Shown here: in pieces, positions 1 through 8,794 of the stretch
How positions within the stretch are numbered: the stretch's first letter is position 1
Layout of the letters: each line of letters starts with the position of its first letter
Assembly: GCA_022828425.1 (NCBI GenBank)
Contig: CP094685.1
Span: forward strand, 1,364,001 to 1,428,000
DNA from: Candidatus Thiothrix sulfatifontis
GTDB taxonomy: Bacteria > Pseudomonadota > Gammaproteobacteria > Thiotrichales > Thiotrichaceae
Reading direction: 5' to 3'
DNA length: 64,000 nucleotides
Program-made: the position numbers and the translations under genes
Notes under the pieces: generated by a model
Databases searched by the model: none
Told to the model about the DNA's origin: nothing
The model's input: the letters and a program-made list of their open reading frames with translations, nothing else

Positions 1-11
1 AGTGCTAGGAT

Positions 12-31
12 AGACGCTGCCATCAGCGTCT
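12..31. terminator. Possible rho-independent terminator hairpin
   Basis: A perfect 8-bp inverted repeat (AGACGCTG / CAGCGTCT) with a 4-base loop is followed on the + strand by a T/A-rich stretch. It probably ends a gene lying left of the window. The tail is not a clean T run, so the call is tentative. The remaining bases up to about 160 hold a TATAAT-like element at 102-107 but no well-spaced -35 box. Confidence 0.4.
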
Positions 32-164
32 GCTTATTTATTATTATCATGTTTAAAACCCCATTGACCTTGTTGTTCTTATGTTGCTCTTGATTCGTCG
101 TTATAATGGTATACACGATAGCAGTCGAGTAACTGAATACTCTCATAATTTTTTCTGATTAGTC

Positions 165-998
165 TTGTCTGTTGCGAATATAATACGTCTGTCACTTGTG
201 AACAAGGAAAAATCGCTGAACGCCACCTCTACCACTTCATTGCCACCCGCCGGAGTCAAACTGTGTCGGGATTGGTACGCTACGTCGGCAGGGCAGGCAA
301 CCTTGGCGCGGGTGCAAAGCATTGTCAGTCGGATGAGCGCGGACATTTTCGGCTATTACGCGCTGGAAACGGGTGTGTTGGCGGGGCAGCATTCATTTTT
401 GCAAGAATCACGGGTGGCGAGCCAGTTTTCTTTAGGCATATTGCCCGGTGAACAAGCCAGTATTGTCGGCACGCCTGAACAATTGCCGTTTGCCTTAAAT
501 AACTTGGATCTGGTCGTTGCCAGCCACGCGTTGGATTGTATGCATAGCCCGCATCAAGTGTTGCGTGAAATTGAGCGGGTGTTGGTGCCGGAAGGCCATT
601 GCATCTTGATTGGTTTTAACCCGATGAGTTTCAAGGGATTGGCGCAACTGCGCTACTGGCATAACCCTAAAGCTCGGCCTTGCCAGTTTTATTCCACGTT
701 TCGGGTGCGTGAATGGTTGAGCGTATTAGGGTTTGAAGTGTGTGAAACCGCATCGGCTGGTTTTTGCCCGGTATTTGGCGGCGATTACCTCTTCAAACGG
801 ACACGTTGGTTAGACCATTTGGGCAGTCAGTACCGCTTAATGACGGGCAATGTGTACGTTATTCATGTGCAGAAAAAAGTATCCAATATGACGCCGTTAT
901 TGCCTGCGCGTAAGGTAAAACCGTTGTTGCGTCCGGGGATGATTGTGAATCCGGGGGCAGGGCGTGCGTCCCGTAAAGAGCCAAAAGATGTCAAATAA
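165..998 (+). CDS. Class I SAM-dependent methyltransferase, YafS-like
   Basis: A 277-residue protein of the methyltransferase family that stands beside rnhA and dnaQ in many gammaproteobacteria (YafS in E. coli). The middle part carries the usual late Rossmann motifs: a segment [10 protein letters not shown], then an [20 protein letters not shown] helix and strand, and the family-typical GFNPMSFKG stretch near residue 146. The substrate is unknown. The start is a TTG with no clear ribosome site; a GTG at 198 is an alternative and would remove 11 residues. The 3' end overlaps rnhA by 11 bases, so the two are probably co-transcribed. Confidence 0.8.
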   Translation: MSVANIIRLSLVNKEKSLNATSTTSLPPAGVKLCRDWYATSAGQATLARVQSIVSRMSADIFGYYALETGVLAGQHSFLQESRVASQFSLGILPGEQASIVGTPEQLPFALNNLDLVVASHALDCMHSPHQVLREIERVLVPEGHCILIGFNPMSFKGLAQLRYWHNPKARPCQFYSTFRVREWLSVLGFEVCETASAGFCPVFGGDYLFKRTRWLDHLGSQYRLMTGNVYVIHVQKKVSNMTPLLPARKVKPLLRPGMIVNPGAGRASRKEPKDVK

Positions 999-1431
999 TG
1001 CCGTTGAAATTTTCACCGATGGGGCGTGCCGTGGCAATCCGGGGCCGGGTGGTTGGGGTGCTTTGCTACGCTATAATGGTGTAGAGCGCGAACTCTATGG
1101 CTATCAACCGCTGACTACCAATAATCAAATGGAACTGATGGCAGCCATCCAAGCCTTGGAAACGTTGAAACGCCCCTGCGACGTGATATTAACCACCGAC
1201 TCCCAATACGTCCGCCAAGGCATTACCGAATGGTTAGCCGGTTGGAAACGCAAAGGCTGGAAAACAGCAGCGGGCAAGCCGGTCAAAAATCAAGAGTTGT
1301 GGCAACGTCTGGATATCGCTTCCGCCCAACACAAGATTGATTGGCGCTGGGTGAAAGGCCATAGCGGACACGCCGAAAACGAACGGGTAGATCAATTGGC
1401 TAATCAAGCCATCGACGAGAAGAAATTATGA
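988..1431 (+). CDS. rnhA: Ribonuclease HI
   Basis: Cleaves the RNA strand of RNA-DNA hybrids, removing primers and R-loops in the cytoplasm. The 147-residue protein has all four catalytic acids of the family: D11 in [15 protein letters not shown]49 in QMELMA, D71 in TTDSQYV, and the last Asp in NERVDQLA, plus the GHSGH histidine loop. I chose the ATG at 988 because it gives the family's usual N-terminus; a GTG at 964 would add eight residues. Its stop overlaps the dnaQ start by 4 bases (ATGA), as in an operon. Confidence 0.95.
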   Translation: MSNNAVEIFTDGACRGNPGPGGWGALLRYNGVERELYGYQPLTTNNQMELMAAIQALETLKRPCDVILTTDSQYVRQGITEWLAGWKRKGWKTAAGKPVKNQELWQRLDIASAQHKIDWRWVKGHSGHAENERVDQLANQAIDEKKL

Positions 1432-2147
1432 GTCGCCAAATTATCCTCGATACTGAAACCACCGGCCTTGAACCGAAAGAGGGGCACCGCATTATCGAAA
1501 TCGGTTGCGTGGAAATGCTCAACCGGCGCTTGACGGGGAATAATTTCCACGTTTACTTGCAACCGGATCGCGAAATTGATGCGGGGGCGATTGAAGTTCA
1601 CGGCATCACCAATGATTTTCTGGCAGATAAGCCGCGTTTTGAAGCGATTATGGATGATTTTCTCGCGTATGTGCGTGGGGCTGAGCTAATTATCCACAAT
1701 GCGCCGTTTGATATTGGTTTCCTTAATCACGAATTGCGCTTGGTGAACCCGGCGCATCAGCCGATCACGGATGATTGCAGCGTGACCGATACGTTGCGGA
1801 TGGCACGGCAATTGTTCCCCGGTCAACGCGCCAGTTTGGATGCGTTGTGCAAGCGTTACGAAATCAATAATGCTCACCGCACGTTGCATGGCGCGTTGCT
1901 GGATGCGGAGATTTTGGCGGATGTCTACCTAGCAATGACGGGCGGGCAAGTCAGCTTGTTGCTAGGGGCAGAAGATGGCAATCGTGACGGACAACAAGGT
2001 GGAGCAGTCATTCGGCGCGTGACGGCAGACGTGAGTCGCTTGCGGGTAATTCCGGCAAGTGAAGATGAATTGGCGGCACATGCGGAACGTATTGCCGCTA
2101 TCACGAAGGCTGGGGGCAAGTGTTTATTTGCCCCGCCGTCGGTTTAA
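1428..2147 (+). CDS. dnaQ: DNA polymerase III epsilon subunit (3'-5' proofreading exonuclease)
   Basis: Proofreading exonuclease of the replicative polymerase core. The protein is 239 residues, the family's usual size. It shows the DEDDh exonuclease motifs: DTETTG at residues 8-13 (Exo I), [10 protein letters not shown] (Exo II), and [12 protein letters not shown] (Exo III, with the catalytic His and Asp). The C-terminal part would contact the alpha subunit. It is the last gene of the methyltransferase-rnhA-dnaQ run, and its stop codon overlaps the convergent stop of the next gene. Confidence 0.95.
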   Translation: MSRQIILDTETTGLEPKEGHRIIEIGCVEMLNRRLTGNNFHVYLQPDREIDAGAIEVHGITNDFLADKPRFEAIMDDFLAYVRGAELIIHNAPFDIGFLNHELRLVNPAHQPITDDCSVTDTLRMARQLFPGQRASLDALCKRYEINNAHRTLHGALLDAEILADVYLAMTGGQVSLLLGAEDGNRDGQQGGAVIRRVTADVSRLRVIPASEDELAAHAERIAAITKAGGKCLFAPPSV

Positions 2148-2848
2148 AAGTTAAAGGTTGCGCCGACGTAGATCATGTCGGTGTCGGTTTTAACGCTGTG
2201 TAGATCAACAACGTTTTTATTCGCATCCAACTCCAAGAAACGGTCGCTGCTGCCGGTGTCAAAAGTGCGATCCCACCCCACCCGAATGCTGATTTTATCG
2301 GTGACTTCGTGTTCAACGCCAAGCCCTACCGTTGGGCTGACGCCCCGGTCGGTGCTTTTGTAGCGTTCATTGATGCCGTCGAGGTTGGTGTAATCCATGC
2401 TGTTTTTATTTTCCCAAGCAAATGCACCGGCTTTGCCGTAGACCGAGGTCTTGCGGGTAATGCGGCGATTGGCTTTGGCGCTGATGCCGATGCCACGGGT
2501 TTTTTGACGGGCTTTGGCGTATTCAGCGCGTCCGCCGGGAATGCCGAATTCGGGGCGGTACATGTCGATAGCGTAGGTGTCACCAAGATTGGCATATTCC
2601 GCTTCGACGCCAAACACCGGGTTTAAATTGGCACCCGCGTAGACTTTGTGGACTTTGGCGCCGCCGGTATTTTTCTTGTGCATGGTGAATTGTGAGCCAG
2701 TGCATTCATCACAAAATTGGGCTTCATTGCCGTTGTTTTGGGATGCACCAATGGCTGCTCCAGCGTAATAAGGGGAAAAGCCTGCTTCTGCCATGCTTGA
2801 ACCCATGAGCGCGGCAAGACCAGCATTGACGACAAGAAACTTTTTCAT
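2144..2848 (-). CDS. Outer-membrane beta-barrel protein, signal peptide
   Basis: A 234-residue secreted protein. The first about 22 residues form a signal peptide ending near AEAGFS. The rest alternates hydrophobic and polar residues in beta-strand fashion (VFGVEAEYANLG, VGLGVEHEVTDKISIRVGWDRTF) and closes with a C-terminal strand ending in Phe (YVGATFNF), as expected for an 8-stranded OmpA/OmpW-like barrel. A CDECTGS pair of cysteines lies near residue 41. Ligand and role are unknown. The stop codon overlaps that of dnaQ by 4 bases. A good ribosome site is not obvious, but the start and signal peptide fit. Confidence 0.75.
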   Translation of the reverse strand: MKKFLVVNAGLAALMGSSMAEAGFSPYYAGAAIGASQNNGNEAQFCDECTGSQFTMHKKNTGGAKVHKVYAGANLNPVFGVEAEYANLGDTYAIDMYRPEFGIPGGRAEYAKARQKTRGIGISAKANRRITRKTSVYGKAGAFAWENKNSMDYTNLDGINERYKSTDRGVSPTVGLGVEHEVTDKISIRVGWDRTFDTGSSDRFLELDANKNVVDLHSVKTDTDMIYVGATFNF

Positions 2849-2975
2849 GGGGGGTGTCCTGAAAGTAGTCTAATAACAGATTTTATGACCTTGATTTTAC
2901 GGCTGTATGATTAATTAAGGTGAGGGGATTCGATGAAGTGGGGTGTTTGGCAGATGATTGGTGTGGAGGGTTCAG

Positions 2976-3368
2976 TTAATGTTTCCAGATGACATCAACC
3001 GCATAATCAGCGAAATGTCCATCAGCGCTGAGCAGAACTAATTTCTCGCAGATGGCTTGCGCAATCAGCAAACGGTCAAACGGGTCACGATGATGGAATG
3101 GTAAGGTTTGCACTTGTTGGCAATGGCTGACCTGCATGGGCAGTAGTTGCACAGTATTCTCGTCACACCAGGTTTGCAGCCTTGCCAGCGCGTTATCTTC
3201 GAGTTCAATTTTGCCCAAGCTCATTTTGATCGACAGTTCCCAAAAGCTGGCAACGCTGATGAATAGGGCATTGTTTTCGTCTTCGCAGATGGCTGTGACT
3301 GCGGCAGGCAGTTTGTCTGGGCTATCGACTAGCCATAACAAGGTATGCGTATCCAATAATGCTCTCAT
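2976..3368 (-). CDS. PIN-domain toxin, VapC type
   Basis: A 130-residue PIN-fold ribonuclease, the likely toxin of a two-gene module. The N-terminus LLDTHTLLWLVD holds the first catalytic Asp; the ISVASFWELSIK segment holds the conserved Glu; HRDPFDRLLIAQA holds the last acids. This layout is typical of PIN toxins paired with Phd/YefM-type antitoxins. The start overlaps the antitoxin stop by 4 bases, so translation is coupled. The cellular target is unknown (tRNA or rRNA in studied VapC proteins). Confidence 0.88.
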   Translation of the reverse strand: MRALLDTHTLLWLVDSPDKLPAAVTAICEDENNALFISVASFWELSIKMSLGKIELEDNALARLQTWCDENTVQLLPMQVSHCQQVQTLPFHHRDPFDRLLIAQAICEKLVLLSADGHFADYAVDVIWKH

Positions 3369-3592
3369 ACCATGTATTCTTGAAAATCATCCAGTGGTGC
3401 GTCGAAATCAGCAGCGATATGTTTGACTAAACCGCGAAGTGAGCCGAGCTTGCGTTTGGCAGGTGGTTTGGTGAGTGCTTGCAGGCGTACCACGGGCTGG
3501 TTGTTGCGGGCAATGATGACTTCTTCCCCGTTCAGCACGCATTGTATGAGGTGGGAAAGTTGGGTTTTGGCTTCGTGGATGTTGACTTGCAT
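3365..3592 (-). CDS. Phd/YefM-type antitoxin
   Basis: A 75-residue antitoxin. The N-terminal half (VNIHEAKTQLSHLI, then GEEVIIARNNQPVVRL) is the Phd/YefM DNA-binding fold, which usually autorepresses its operon. The C-terminal part, rich in acids (DFDAPLDDFQEYM), would wrap around the PIN toxin encoded immediately downstream. The gene comes first in the pair, as usual, and overlaps the toxin gene by 4 bases. Confidence 0.88.
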   Translation of the reverse strand: MQVNIHEAKTQLSHLIQCVLNGEEVIIARNNQPVVRLQALTKPPAKRKLGSLRGLVKHIAADFDAPLDDFQEYMV

Positions 3593-3718
3593 GGTTGGCT
3601 CCTTGGTTAGTCATAAGTCTAGCTAAGCTGTTGGATGCTGGCAAGTGAAAAGAGTGCTAGGTTTGGTGATATACTCGCCCATTCGTTACGGCATCAGAAT
3701 GAGCGATAGAACCAACCC

Positions 3719-5617
3719 ATGCTAGTCTTCTCCGACCTAACCCTACGGCGCGGCGCCAAAGCCCTGCTCGAATCCGCTTCCTTCAGCATCCATCCCGGTC
3801 AGAACGTCGGGGTTACGGGTGCGAACGGTGTCGGCAAATCCACCCTGTTCGCGCTGATTCGCGGGGAATTGCACCAAGACACGGGCAATTTTTCGATACC
3901 GCCCGCGTGGGTCATCGCGCACGTCCAGCAAGAAACGCCCGCCACCGACCAGTCCGCGCTCAATTACGCGCTCGAAGGTGACACCGAATACGTCAGCCTG
4001 CGCCAGCAACTCGAACACGCCGACGGCGCACACCTCGGCGAACTCCACGCCCGCCTCGATGCCATCGACGGCTACACCGCTGAAAGCCGCGCTGCCACCT
4101 TGCTGCACGGACTCGGTTTCAAACCCGAACAAATTCATAACCCCGTCAGCAGTTTTTCCGGCGGCTGGCGGATGCGCCTCAACCTCGCGCAAGCCCTAAT
4201 GTGCCGTTCCGACCTGTTACTGCTCGACGAACCGACCAATCACCTTGACCTCGATGCTGTCATCTGGGTGCAAGATTGGTTGAAAAATTACCGTGGCACG
4301 CTGCTGCTGATTTCGCATGACCGCGAATTCCTCGACGCGATTTGCACCAACATTGCCCACATCGAACACAGCCGCCTGACGCTCTATACCGGCAACTATT
4401 CGACCTTTGAAATCACCCGTGCGGAAAAACTCGCTCAACAGCAATCCGCTTACGAAAAGCAAAAGCGCGAACGCGAACACATGCAAAAGTATGTTGACCG
4501 TTTCCGCGCCCAAGCCACTAAAGCCCGCCAAGCACAAAGCCGCCTCAAAGCCTTGGAACGGATGCAAGTCATCTCCGCCGCGCATGTCGATTCGCAATTC
4601 CATTTCAGCTTCCGCGACCCCGAAAAGTTGCCGGATCGCTTGTTGCATGTGCGCGAAGCACGCCTCGGTTACGCCGACAAAACCATCATTGAAAAAGTGG
4701 AGTTACAAATTTTCCCCAGCGACCGCATCGGGCTGATCGGCCCCAACGGTGCGGGTAAATCTACCCTGATCAAATTCCTTGCCGGACAATTGCCAGCGCA
4801 AGCCGGTGAAAGCTGGCAAGCCCCCGACCTCAAAATTGGCTATTTCGCCCAGCATCAGCTCGAACAACTCAAAGTGGATCAATCGCCGCTGCAACATTTG
4901 CGCGACATGGATAAACAAGCTCGCGAACAAGATTTGCGCAATTTCCTTGGCGGATTTGCGTTCCAAGGCACACGAGTGGAAGAAGCGATTGCGCCCTTTT
5001 CCGGTGGCGAAAAAGCGCGTCTAGCGCTGGCTTTGCTGATCTACCAACGCCCGAATTTGCTGCTGCTGGACGAACCAACCAACCACCTTGACCTCGATAT
5101 GCGCCTCGCCCTCAGCATGGCGTTGCAGGAATTCAAGGGTGCAATGGTCATCGTCTCGCACGACCGCCACATGCTCAAAACCGTCACCGACAAGCTGTTG
5201 CTGGTGGATAGCGGCAAAGCGCTGGAATTCGACGGCGATCTCGACGACTACGCGGCGTGGTTGCAAAACCGTTTCCGTGCGGAAGAAGTTGCCAGCAAAC
5301 CGGGTGATCAAGCTGCCGCGCACACCTCCGCCGGACGTAAAGACCAGCGCCGCGAAGCCGCCGAGAAGCGCAAACAGTTACAGCCCTTAAAGAAAAAGAT
5401 CGACAAGTTGGAGCAGGAAATGAACAAGCTCCAGCAACAACAAGTCGCGTTAGAAGCACAGCTTGCCGACCCCGACATTTACAGCGATGCCAACCGCCAC
5501 AAGCTCAAGCAACTGGTGCTCGACAAAAGCAACCTCGATGCCAAATTGGAGGAGGTTGAGATGGAATGGATGGAGCGCAGCGAAGAATACGACATGGGCA
5601 TGACGGATGATGCGTAG
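3719..5617 (+). CDS. ABC-F family ATPase, YheS-like
   Basis: A cytoplasmic ribosome-associated ATPase without membrane segments. The 632-residue protein has two nucleotide-binding domains: Walker A GANGVGKST near residue 36, signature SFSGGWRMRL, Walker B LLLLDEPTNHLDL; then GPNGAGKST, PFSGGEKARLAL and a second LLLLDEPTNHLDL. A charged linker of about 80 residues joins them, and a Lys/Glu/Gln-rich coiled coil forms the C-terminus. Length and N-terminus (MLVFSDLTLRRG) match YheS better than Uup or EttA. ABC-F proteins act on stalled or starting ribosomes. The TAG stop is supplied by a palindromic repeat. Confidence 0.9.
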   Translation: MLVFSDLTLRRGAKALLESASFSIHPGQNVGVTGANGVGKSTLFALIRGELHQDTGNFSIPPAWVIAHVQQETPATDQSALNYALEGDTEYVSLRQQLEHADGAHLGELHARLDAIDGYTAESRAATLLHGLGFKPEQIHNPVSSFSGGWRMRLNLAQALMCRSDLLLLDEPTNHLDLDAVIWVQDWLKNYRGTLLLISHDREFLDAICTNIAHIEHSRLTLYTGNYSTFEITRAEKLAQQQSAYEKQKREREHMQKYVDRFRAQATKARQAQSRLKALERMQVISAAHVDSQFHFSFRDPEKLPDRLLHVREARLGYADKTIIEKVELQIFPSDRIGLIGPNGAGKSTLIKFLAGQLPAQAGESWQAPDLKIGYFAQHQLEQLKVDQSPLQHLRDMDKQAREQDLRNFLGGFAFQGTRVEEAIAPFSGGEKARLALALLIYQRPNLLLLDEPTNHLDLDMRLALSMALQEFKGAMVIVSHDRHMLKTVTDKLLLVDSGKALEFDGDLDDYAAWLQNRFRAEEVASKPGDQAAAHTSAGRKDQRREAAEKRKQLQPLKKKIDKLEQEMNKLQQQQVALEAQLADPDIYSDANRHKLKQLVLDKSNLDAKLEEVEMEWMERSEEYDMGMTDDA

Positions 5618-5678
5618 GGGCGTATTGCATACGCCCTCTTAAATCGTGCGGGGATGGGCGTATGCAATACGCCCCTAC
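5614..5678. repeat. REP/MITE-like palindrome between convergent genes
   Basis: Two perfect 23-base arms (5614-5636 and 5656-5678; begins GTAGGGGCGTATTGCATACG) are separated by 19 bases. Each arm is itself partly self-complementary (GGGCGTAT...ATACGCCC). The left arm supplies the TAG stop of the upstream gene, and the right arm the TAG stop of the facing gene. It could act as a bidirectional terminator and looks like a dispersed palindromic element. Only one copy was seen in this window. Confidence 0.8.
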
Positions 5679-6553
5679 ACGTTTTGCCATAGGTGAAATT
5701 GTTGTTCTGTCAGCCCCAACCGTTCGCACAATGCCTGCAACTGCACCAAATCTTTAGCCTTACGCCGTAAATCCAGCGGCACATCCGGCACGTCGCAATA
5801 AATCTCGGTTAATTGCCGTGCCAGTCGTACCGTGGCTTGATGTTCCTCGACCAACTCTTGCAGGCGTTTTGCCCCCCGCGTTTTCATCAGCCCGATGTCG
5901 GGGATGCGCGATAGCAATACTTCCACGCTGCTGAACTTCTGCAACAGTTTGGCGGCGGTCGACATGCCCACGCCCGGAATGCCGTGAATGTTATCCGCCA
6001 CATCCCCCGCCAACGCGAGTTGATCGGCGATTTGCGCAGGCCAGACCCCGAATTCTTTTTTCACACCACCGGGCGGCAGCGGCGTGCGTTTGCCGTAATC
6101 CCACCAAATATCACCTTCCCCGACCAATTGCGCTAAGTCTTTGTCGCCGCTGATAATCATGCAGGCTTGCCCGTTATTGCGTTGCTGTTTTGCCCACGTA
6201 CCGATCACGTCATCGGCTTCAAAATGCGGGCTGGCGGCTTGCACAATGCCGAGCGCATCCAAAAAATCGCGGCACAGTTGGAATTGCATTTTGAGTTCGG
6301 CGGGGGCAGGGGTGCGGTTGGCTTTGTAGGCGGGGTAGATGGCTTTGCGGGTGGAGGTTTGCAGGCTGATGTCGAAAGCAAACGCAATGCGCTGCGGTTG
6401 TTCGGTTTGCAGCAGGTTGTAAATAAAGCGTAGGAAACCCAGCACCGCATTCACGGGATTGCCCTCACGATCTAACACCATGGGTTGGCGAATGAACCAC
6501 GGGCGGAACACATAAATGCTGGCATCAATCAGCCAGACGGGATTTTCAGGCAT
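5675..6553 (-). CDS. 5'-3' exonuclease / flap endonuclease (ExoIX or PolA N-terminal type)
   Basis: A 292-residue stand-alone 5'-nuclease, similar to the N-terminal domain of DNA polymerase I and to ExoIX/Xni. Visible motifs: LIDASIYVFRPWF at the N-terminus, FAFDIS, FEADDVIGTWA and ISGDKDLAQLV (metal-binding acids), LAGDVADNIHGIPGVG with the helix-hairpin-helix that binds DNA. I set the start at the ATG at 6553; an in-frame ATG at 6613 adds 20 unrelated residues. It likely removes flaps or primers during repair. The stop lies inside the palindrome at its 3' end. Confidence 0.85.
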   Translation of the reverse strand: MPENPVWLIDASIYVFRPWFIRQPMVLDREGNPVNAVLGFLRFIYNLLQTEQPQRIAFAFDISLQTSTRKAIYPAYKANRTPAPAELKMQFQLCRDFLDALGIVQAASPHFEADDVIGTWAKQQRNNGQACMIISGDKDLAQLVGEGDIWWDYGKRTPLPPGGVKKEFGVWPAQIADQLALAGDVADNIHGIPGVGMSTAAKLLQKFSSVEVLLSRIPDIGLMKTRGAKRLQELVEEHQATVRLARQLTEIYCDVPDVPLDLRRKAKDLVQLQALCERLGLTEQQFHLWQNV

Positions 6554-6667
6554 GGTATTTTTCAGGTGATGGCTAAGGTTCTGGACTATAAACAGGGAAG
6601 CATAAAAATGCACGGCTGGGCTTTTTATGGAAGAATGTTGATGCGGCGATTAAGTAAAGGAGCGAAT

Positions 6668-7258
6668 ATGCAACGTTTGGCTGGAAAGAGATGGGTGTTA
6701 GGCGCAACCGTGGCGTTGTTGAGTGTGACTGCTTGTGACGATCAAGCCAATACCGTGGTGCAACCGACCGTTAAACCCATCGAAATGCTGTCGGTGGATG
6801 GCATTGGGCCAATCAACGGCAATACGCCATTCAACCTGCATGACATTACCATGGCTTTTCAGGGTTTAAATGTTGCACAGCGCATCAATTATGCGGAAGG
6901 TCAGGAATACCCGATTATCACCGTTAGTCAGGATTTAAAACCGCTGTTGAGCATTAACCCTGATGCGAAACACGAAAAAGTGTTTTCGGTCATGGTGCAC
7001 GATAATTTGATCGGTAATGGCTTGGGTCATGCGCTGGGTAGCCGTTTCAACGAAGTCTATGCCTACGGTGAAACCGAAGAGTGTCGCGCTGGGGCGGAGG
7101 AATTATCTGGCAAAGTGCTGTGTTACGCGCCGAAAACTGGCAATGTGCTGTATTTGTTTGGCGGTACATGGAATGGCCCGGATGGTTCAGTGCCGCCGAA
7201 AGATGTATTAGCCAATTGGCAGATGGAAGCCATGATCTGGAAACCACCTGCCAACTGA
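6668..7258 (+). CDS. DUF1131 lipoprotein, YfeY-like
   Basis: A 196-residue probable lipoprotein. The signal ends in the lipobox SVTAC at about residue 23. The body matches the pattern of the DUF1131/YfeY family: a VDGIGPINGNTPF start, a central EVYAYGETEECRAGAE stretch, and the closing FGGTWNGPDGSVPPKDVLANW followed by a hydrophobic end. In E. coli yfeY is under sigma-E control; no sigma-E promoter is evident here. I chose the ATG at 6668 because AAAGGAG precedes it by 6 bases; longer starts lie inside the divergent exonuclease gene. Confidence 0.75.
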   Translation: MQRLAGKRWVLGATVALLSVTACDDQANTVVQPTVKPIEMLSVDGIGPINGNTPFNLHDITMAFQGLNVAQRINYAEGQEYPIITVSQDLKPLLSINPDAKHEKVFSVMVHDNLIGNGLGHALGSRFNEVYAYGETEECRAGAEELSGKVLCYAPKTGNVLYLFGGTWNGPDGSVPPKDVLANWQMEAMIWKPPAN

Positions 7259-7267
7259 GGGGTTTCT

Positions 7268-7534
7268 TCAGACCGGCTTGAAATTATCAATCGCACTCGC
7301 GCCTTCGCCAAAGAAGAATTTTTCCATTTCTTCTTGCAGGAATTTGCGGTCTTTGGGGTTGATGGTGCTGAGGCGGTATTCGTTAATGAACATGGTTTGT
7401 TGTTTCAACCATTTGCCCCAGGCTTCTTTGGAAACGTTTTCGTAAATCTTCACGCCCAAGGCGCCGGGGTAAGTGGGGCGGTCTAAGCCTTCGGCTTCGC
7501 GGCCTAAATGGATGCAGTTCACCATGCGTGTCAT
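7268..7534 (-). CDS. yggX: Probable Fe(2+)-trafficking protein YggX
   Basis: An 88-residue cytosolic protein that protects iron-sulfur clusters against oxidation and may move ferrous iron. Nearly the whole family pattern is visible: TRMVNCIHLGREAEGLDRPTYPG start with the single conserved Cys, then SKEAWGKWLKQQTMFINEYRL and the end EEMEKFFFGEG. It follows mutY by 17 bases on the same strand, an arrangement shared with enterobacteria, where YggX supports the iron-sulfur glycosylase MutY. Confidence 0.95.
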   Translation of the reverse strand: MTRMVNCIHLGREAEGLDRPTYPGALGVKIYENVSKEAWGKWLKQQTMFINEYRLSTINPKDRKFLQEEMEKFFFGEGASAIDNFKPV

Positions 7535-7551
7535 GTGTTTTCCTCAGTGAT

Positions 7552-8598
7552 TCAGTCAATGGTCTGGAAAAATTGGCGGACAGCGGCTGACAGCCCGCCG
7601 GTATATTCGGTGTTTGCTTTATACCAGAGCCAGCCGTTGCCTTCCATTATCCGTGCGGGTTGCGCGTCTAAATCGAGCTGCAAGGGCTGTAAATGCAGGC
7701 GATAATGCGAAAACGTGTGCGTTAATACGGGTAAACGGGTTGCAATGGTCTGTGTCGGGGCGAAATGCTGTGCCAGCCAGTCATGCATGGCGGTTTCATC
7801 GGCAAATTCGGGGAAACTCCACAATCCGCCCCAAACGCCGGTTGGGGGGCGTTGTTGCAACAGTAATTCGCCCGCAGTATTGCGTAATAGCAACGCCAGC
7901 GCGGTTTTTTCGGGTAGCGCTTTTGGCGGGCGTTTGCCGGGGTAGGCTTGTGGTTTGCCTTGTTTAAACGCTTGGCAATTGTCTTGCAAGGGGCAAAGCA
8001 GGCACAGCGGTTTGCTGCGGGTGCAGAGGGTTGCGCCCATGTCCATCATGGCTTGGGTGTAAGCGGCATTGCGCTCAGCGGGCAGGTGTTGTTCGGCGTA
8101 TGCCCAGAGTTGTTTTTGCACACGTGGTTCGCCTGCCCAGCCTGCTACGGCGTGGTAACGTGCCAATACACGCTTGACGTTGCCATCCAAAATGGCTTCG
8201 CGTTGCCCGTGGCTGAGTGAAAGAATGGCGGCGGCGGTGGAACGCCCAATGCCGGGTAAGGTTTCCATGCCGGGCATGTCGGTAGGGAATTCGCCTGCGT
8301 AGATGTCGCGGACTTGTTGTGCGGTTTTGTGCAGGTTGCGGGCGCGGCTGTAATAACCTAAGCCTTCCCAGAGTTTCAGCACATCGTCTGGCGGTGCAGC
8401 GGCGAGCGATTGCACATCGGGGAAGCGTTGCATAAAGCGTTCGTAGTAGGGAATGACGGTGGTGACTTGGGTTTGTTGCAGCATAATTTCCGACACCCAG
8501 ACACGGTAAGGGGTGGGATTTTGCTGCCAAGGCAAGTCTTTGCGCCCATGCCGGTCGAACCACGCCAGTACTTTGCCAGCAAATGTCATCATCATCAT
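7552..8598 (-). CDS. mutY: A/G-specific adenine DNA glycosylase
   Basis: Removes adenine mispaired with 8-oxoguanine. The 348-residue protein has WVSEIMLQQTQV, the helix-hairpin-helix METLPGIGRSTAAAI, the catalytic Asp in LDGNVKRVL, and the four cluster cysteines spaced C-x6-C-x2-C-x5-C (CTRSKPLCLLCPLQDNC). The C-terminal third is the MutT-like domain that reads 8-oxoG. Four Met codons in a row open the gene, so the exact start is uncertain by a few residues. It is first in a mutY-yggX operon. Confidence 0.95.
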   Translation of the reverse strand: MMMMTFAGKVLAWFDRHGRKDLPWQQNPTPYRVWVSEIMLQQTQVTTVIPYYERFMQRFPDVQSLAAAPPDDVLKLWEGLGYYSRARNLHKTAQQVRDIYAGEFPTDMPGMETLPGIGRSTAAAILSLSHGQREAILDGNVKRVLARYHAVAGWAGEPRVQKQLWAYAEQHLPAERNAAYTQAMMDMGATLCTRSKPLCLLCPLQDNCQAFKQGKPQAYPGKRPPKALPEKTALALLLRNTAGELLLQQRPPTGVWGGLWSFPEFADETAMHDWLAQHFAPTQTIATRLPVLTHTFSHYRLHLQPLQLDLDAQPARIMEGNGWLWYKANTEYTGGLSAAVRQFFQTID

Positions 8599-8653
8599 TG
8601 TTGTCTCGGCGAAAACGCACTACAATAGCGATCTGCTGACACTATCTCAATAA

Positions 8654-8727
8654 GCGGGTGTAGTTCAATGGTAGAACGGTAGCTTCCCAAGCTGCATACG
8701 TGGGTTCGATTCCCATCACCCGCTCCA
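8654..8727 (+). tRNA. tRNA-Gly (anticodon CCC)
   Basis: A 74-base cloverleaf. The acceptor stem pairs GCGGGTG with CACCCGC, followed by T and an encoded CCA. The D loop is TTCAATGGTAGA, the anticodon stem-loop is GTAGC-TTCCCAA-GCTGC (anticodon CCC) and the T arm is GTGGG-TTCGATT-CCCAT. It stands directly before the type I restriction genes. I saw no second copy of its 3' end in the window, so there is no evidence here for an attachment site. Confidence 0.95.
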
Positions 8728-8794
8728 AATTTCCCCCGCCATCTGTCAAATCTCCGTATAATTCCGGCTTCTGTTTAAACCCCCTTCACCGGAT

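Noticed and set aside
8654..8727. tRNA-Gly as the attachment site of a genomic island
   Set aside because: The restriction region starts next to it, but I found no integrase gene and no second copy of the tRNA 3' end within the window.
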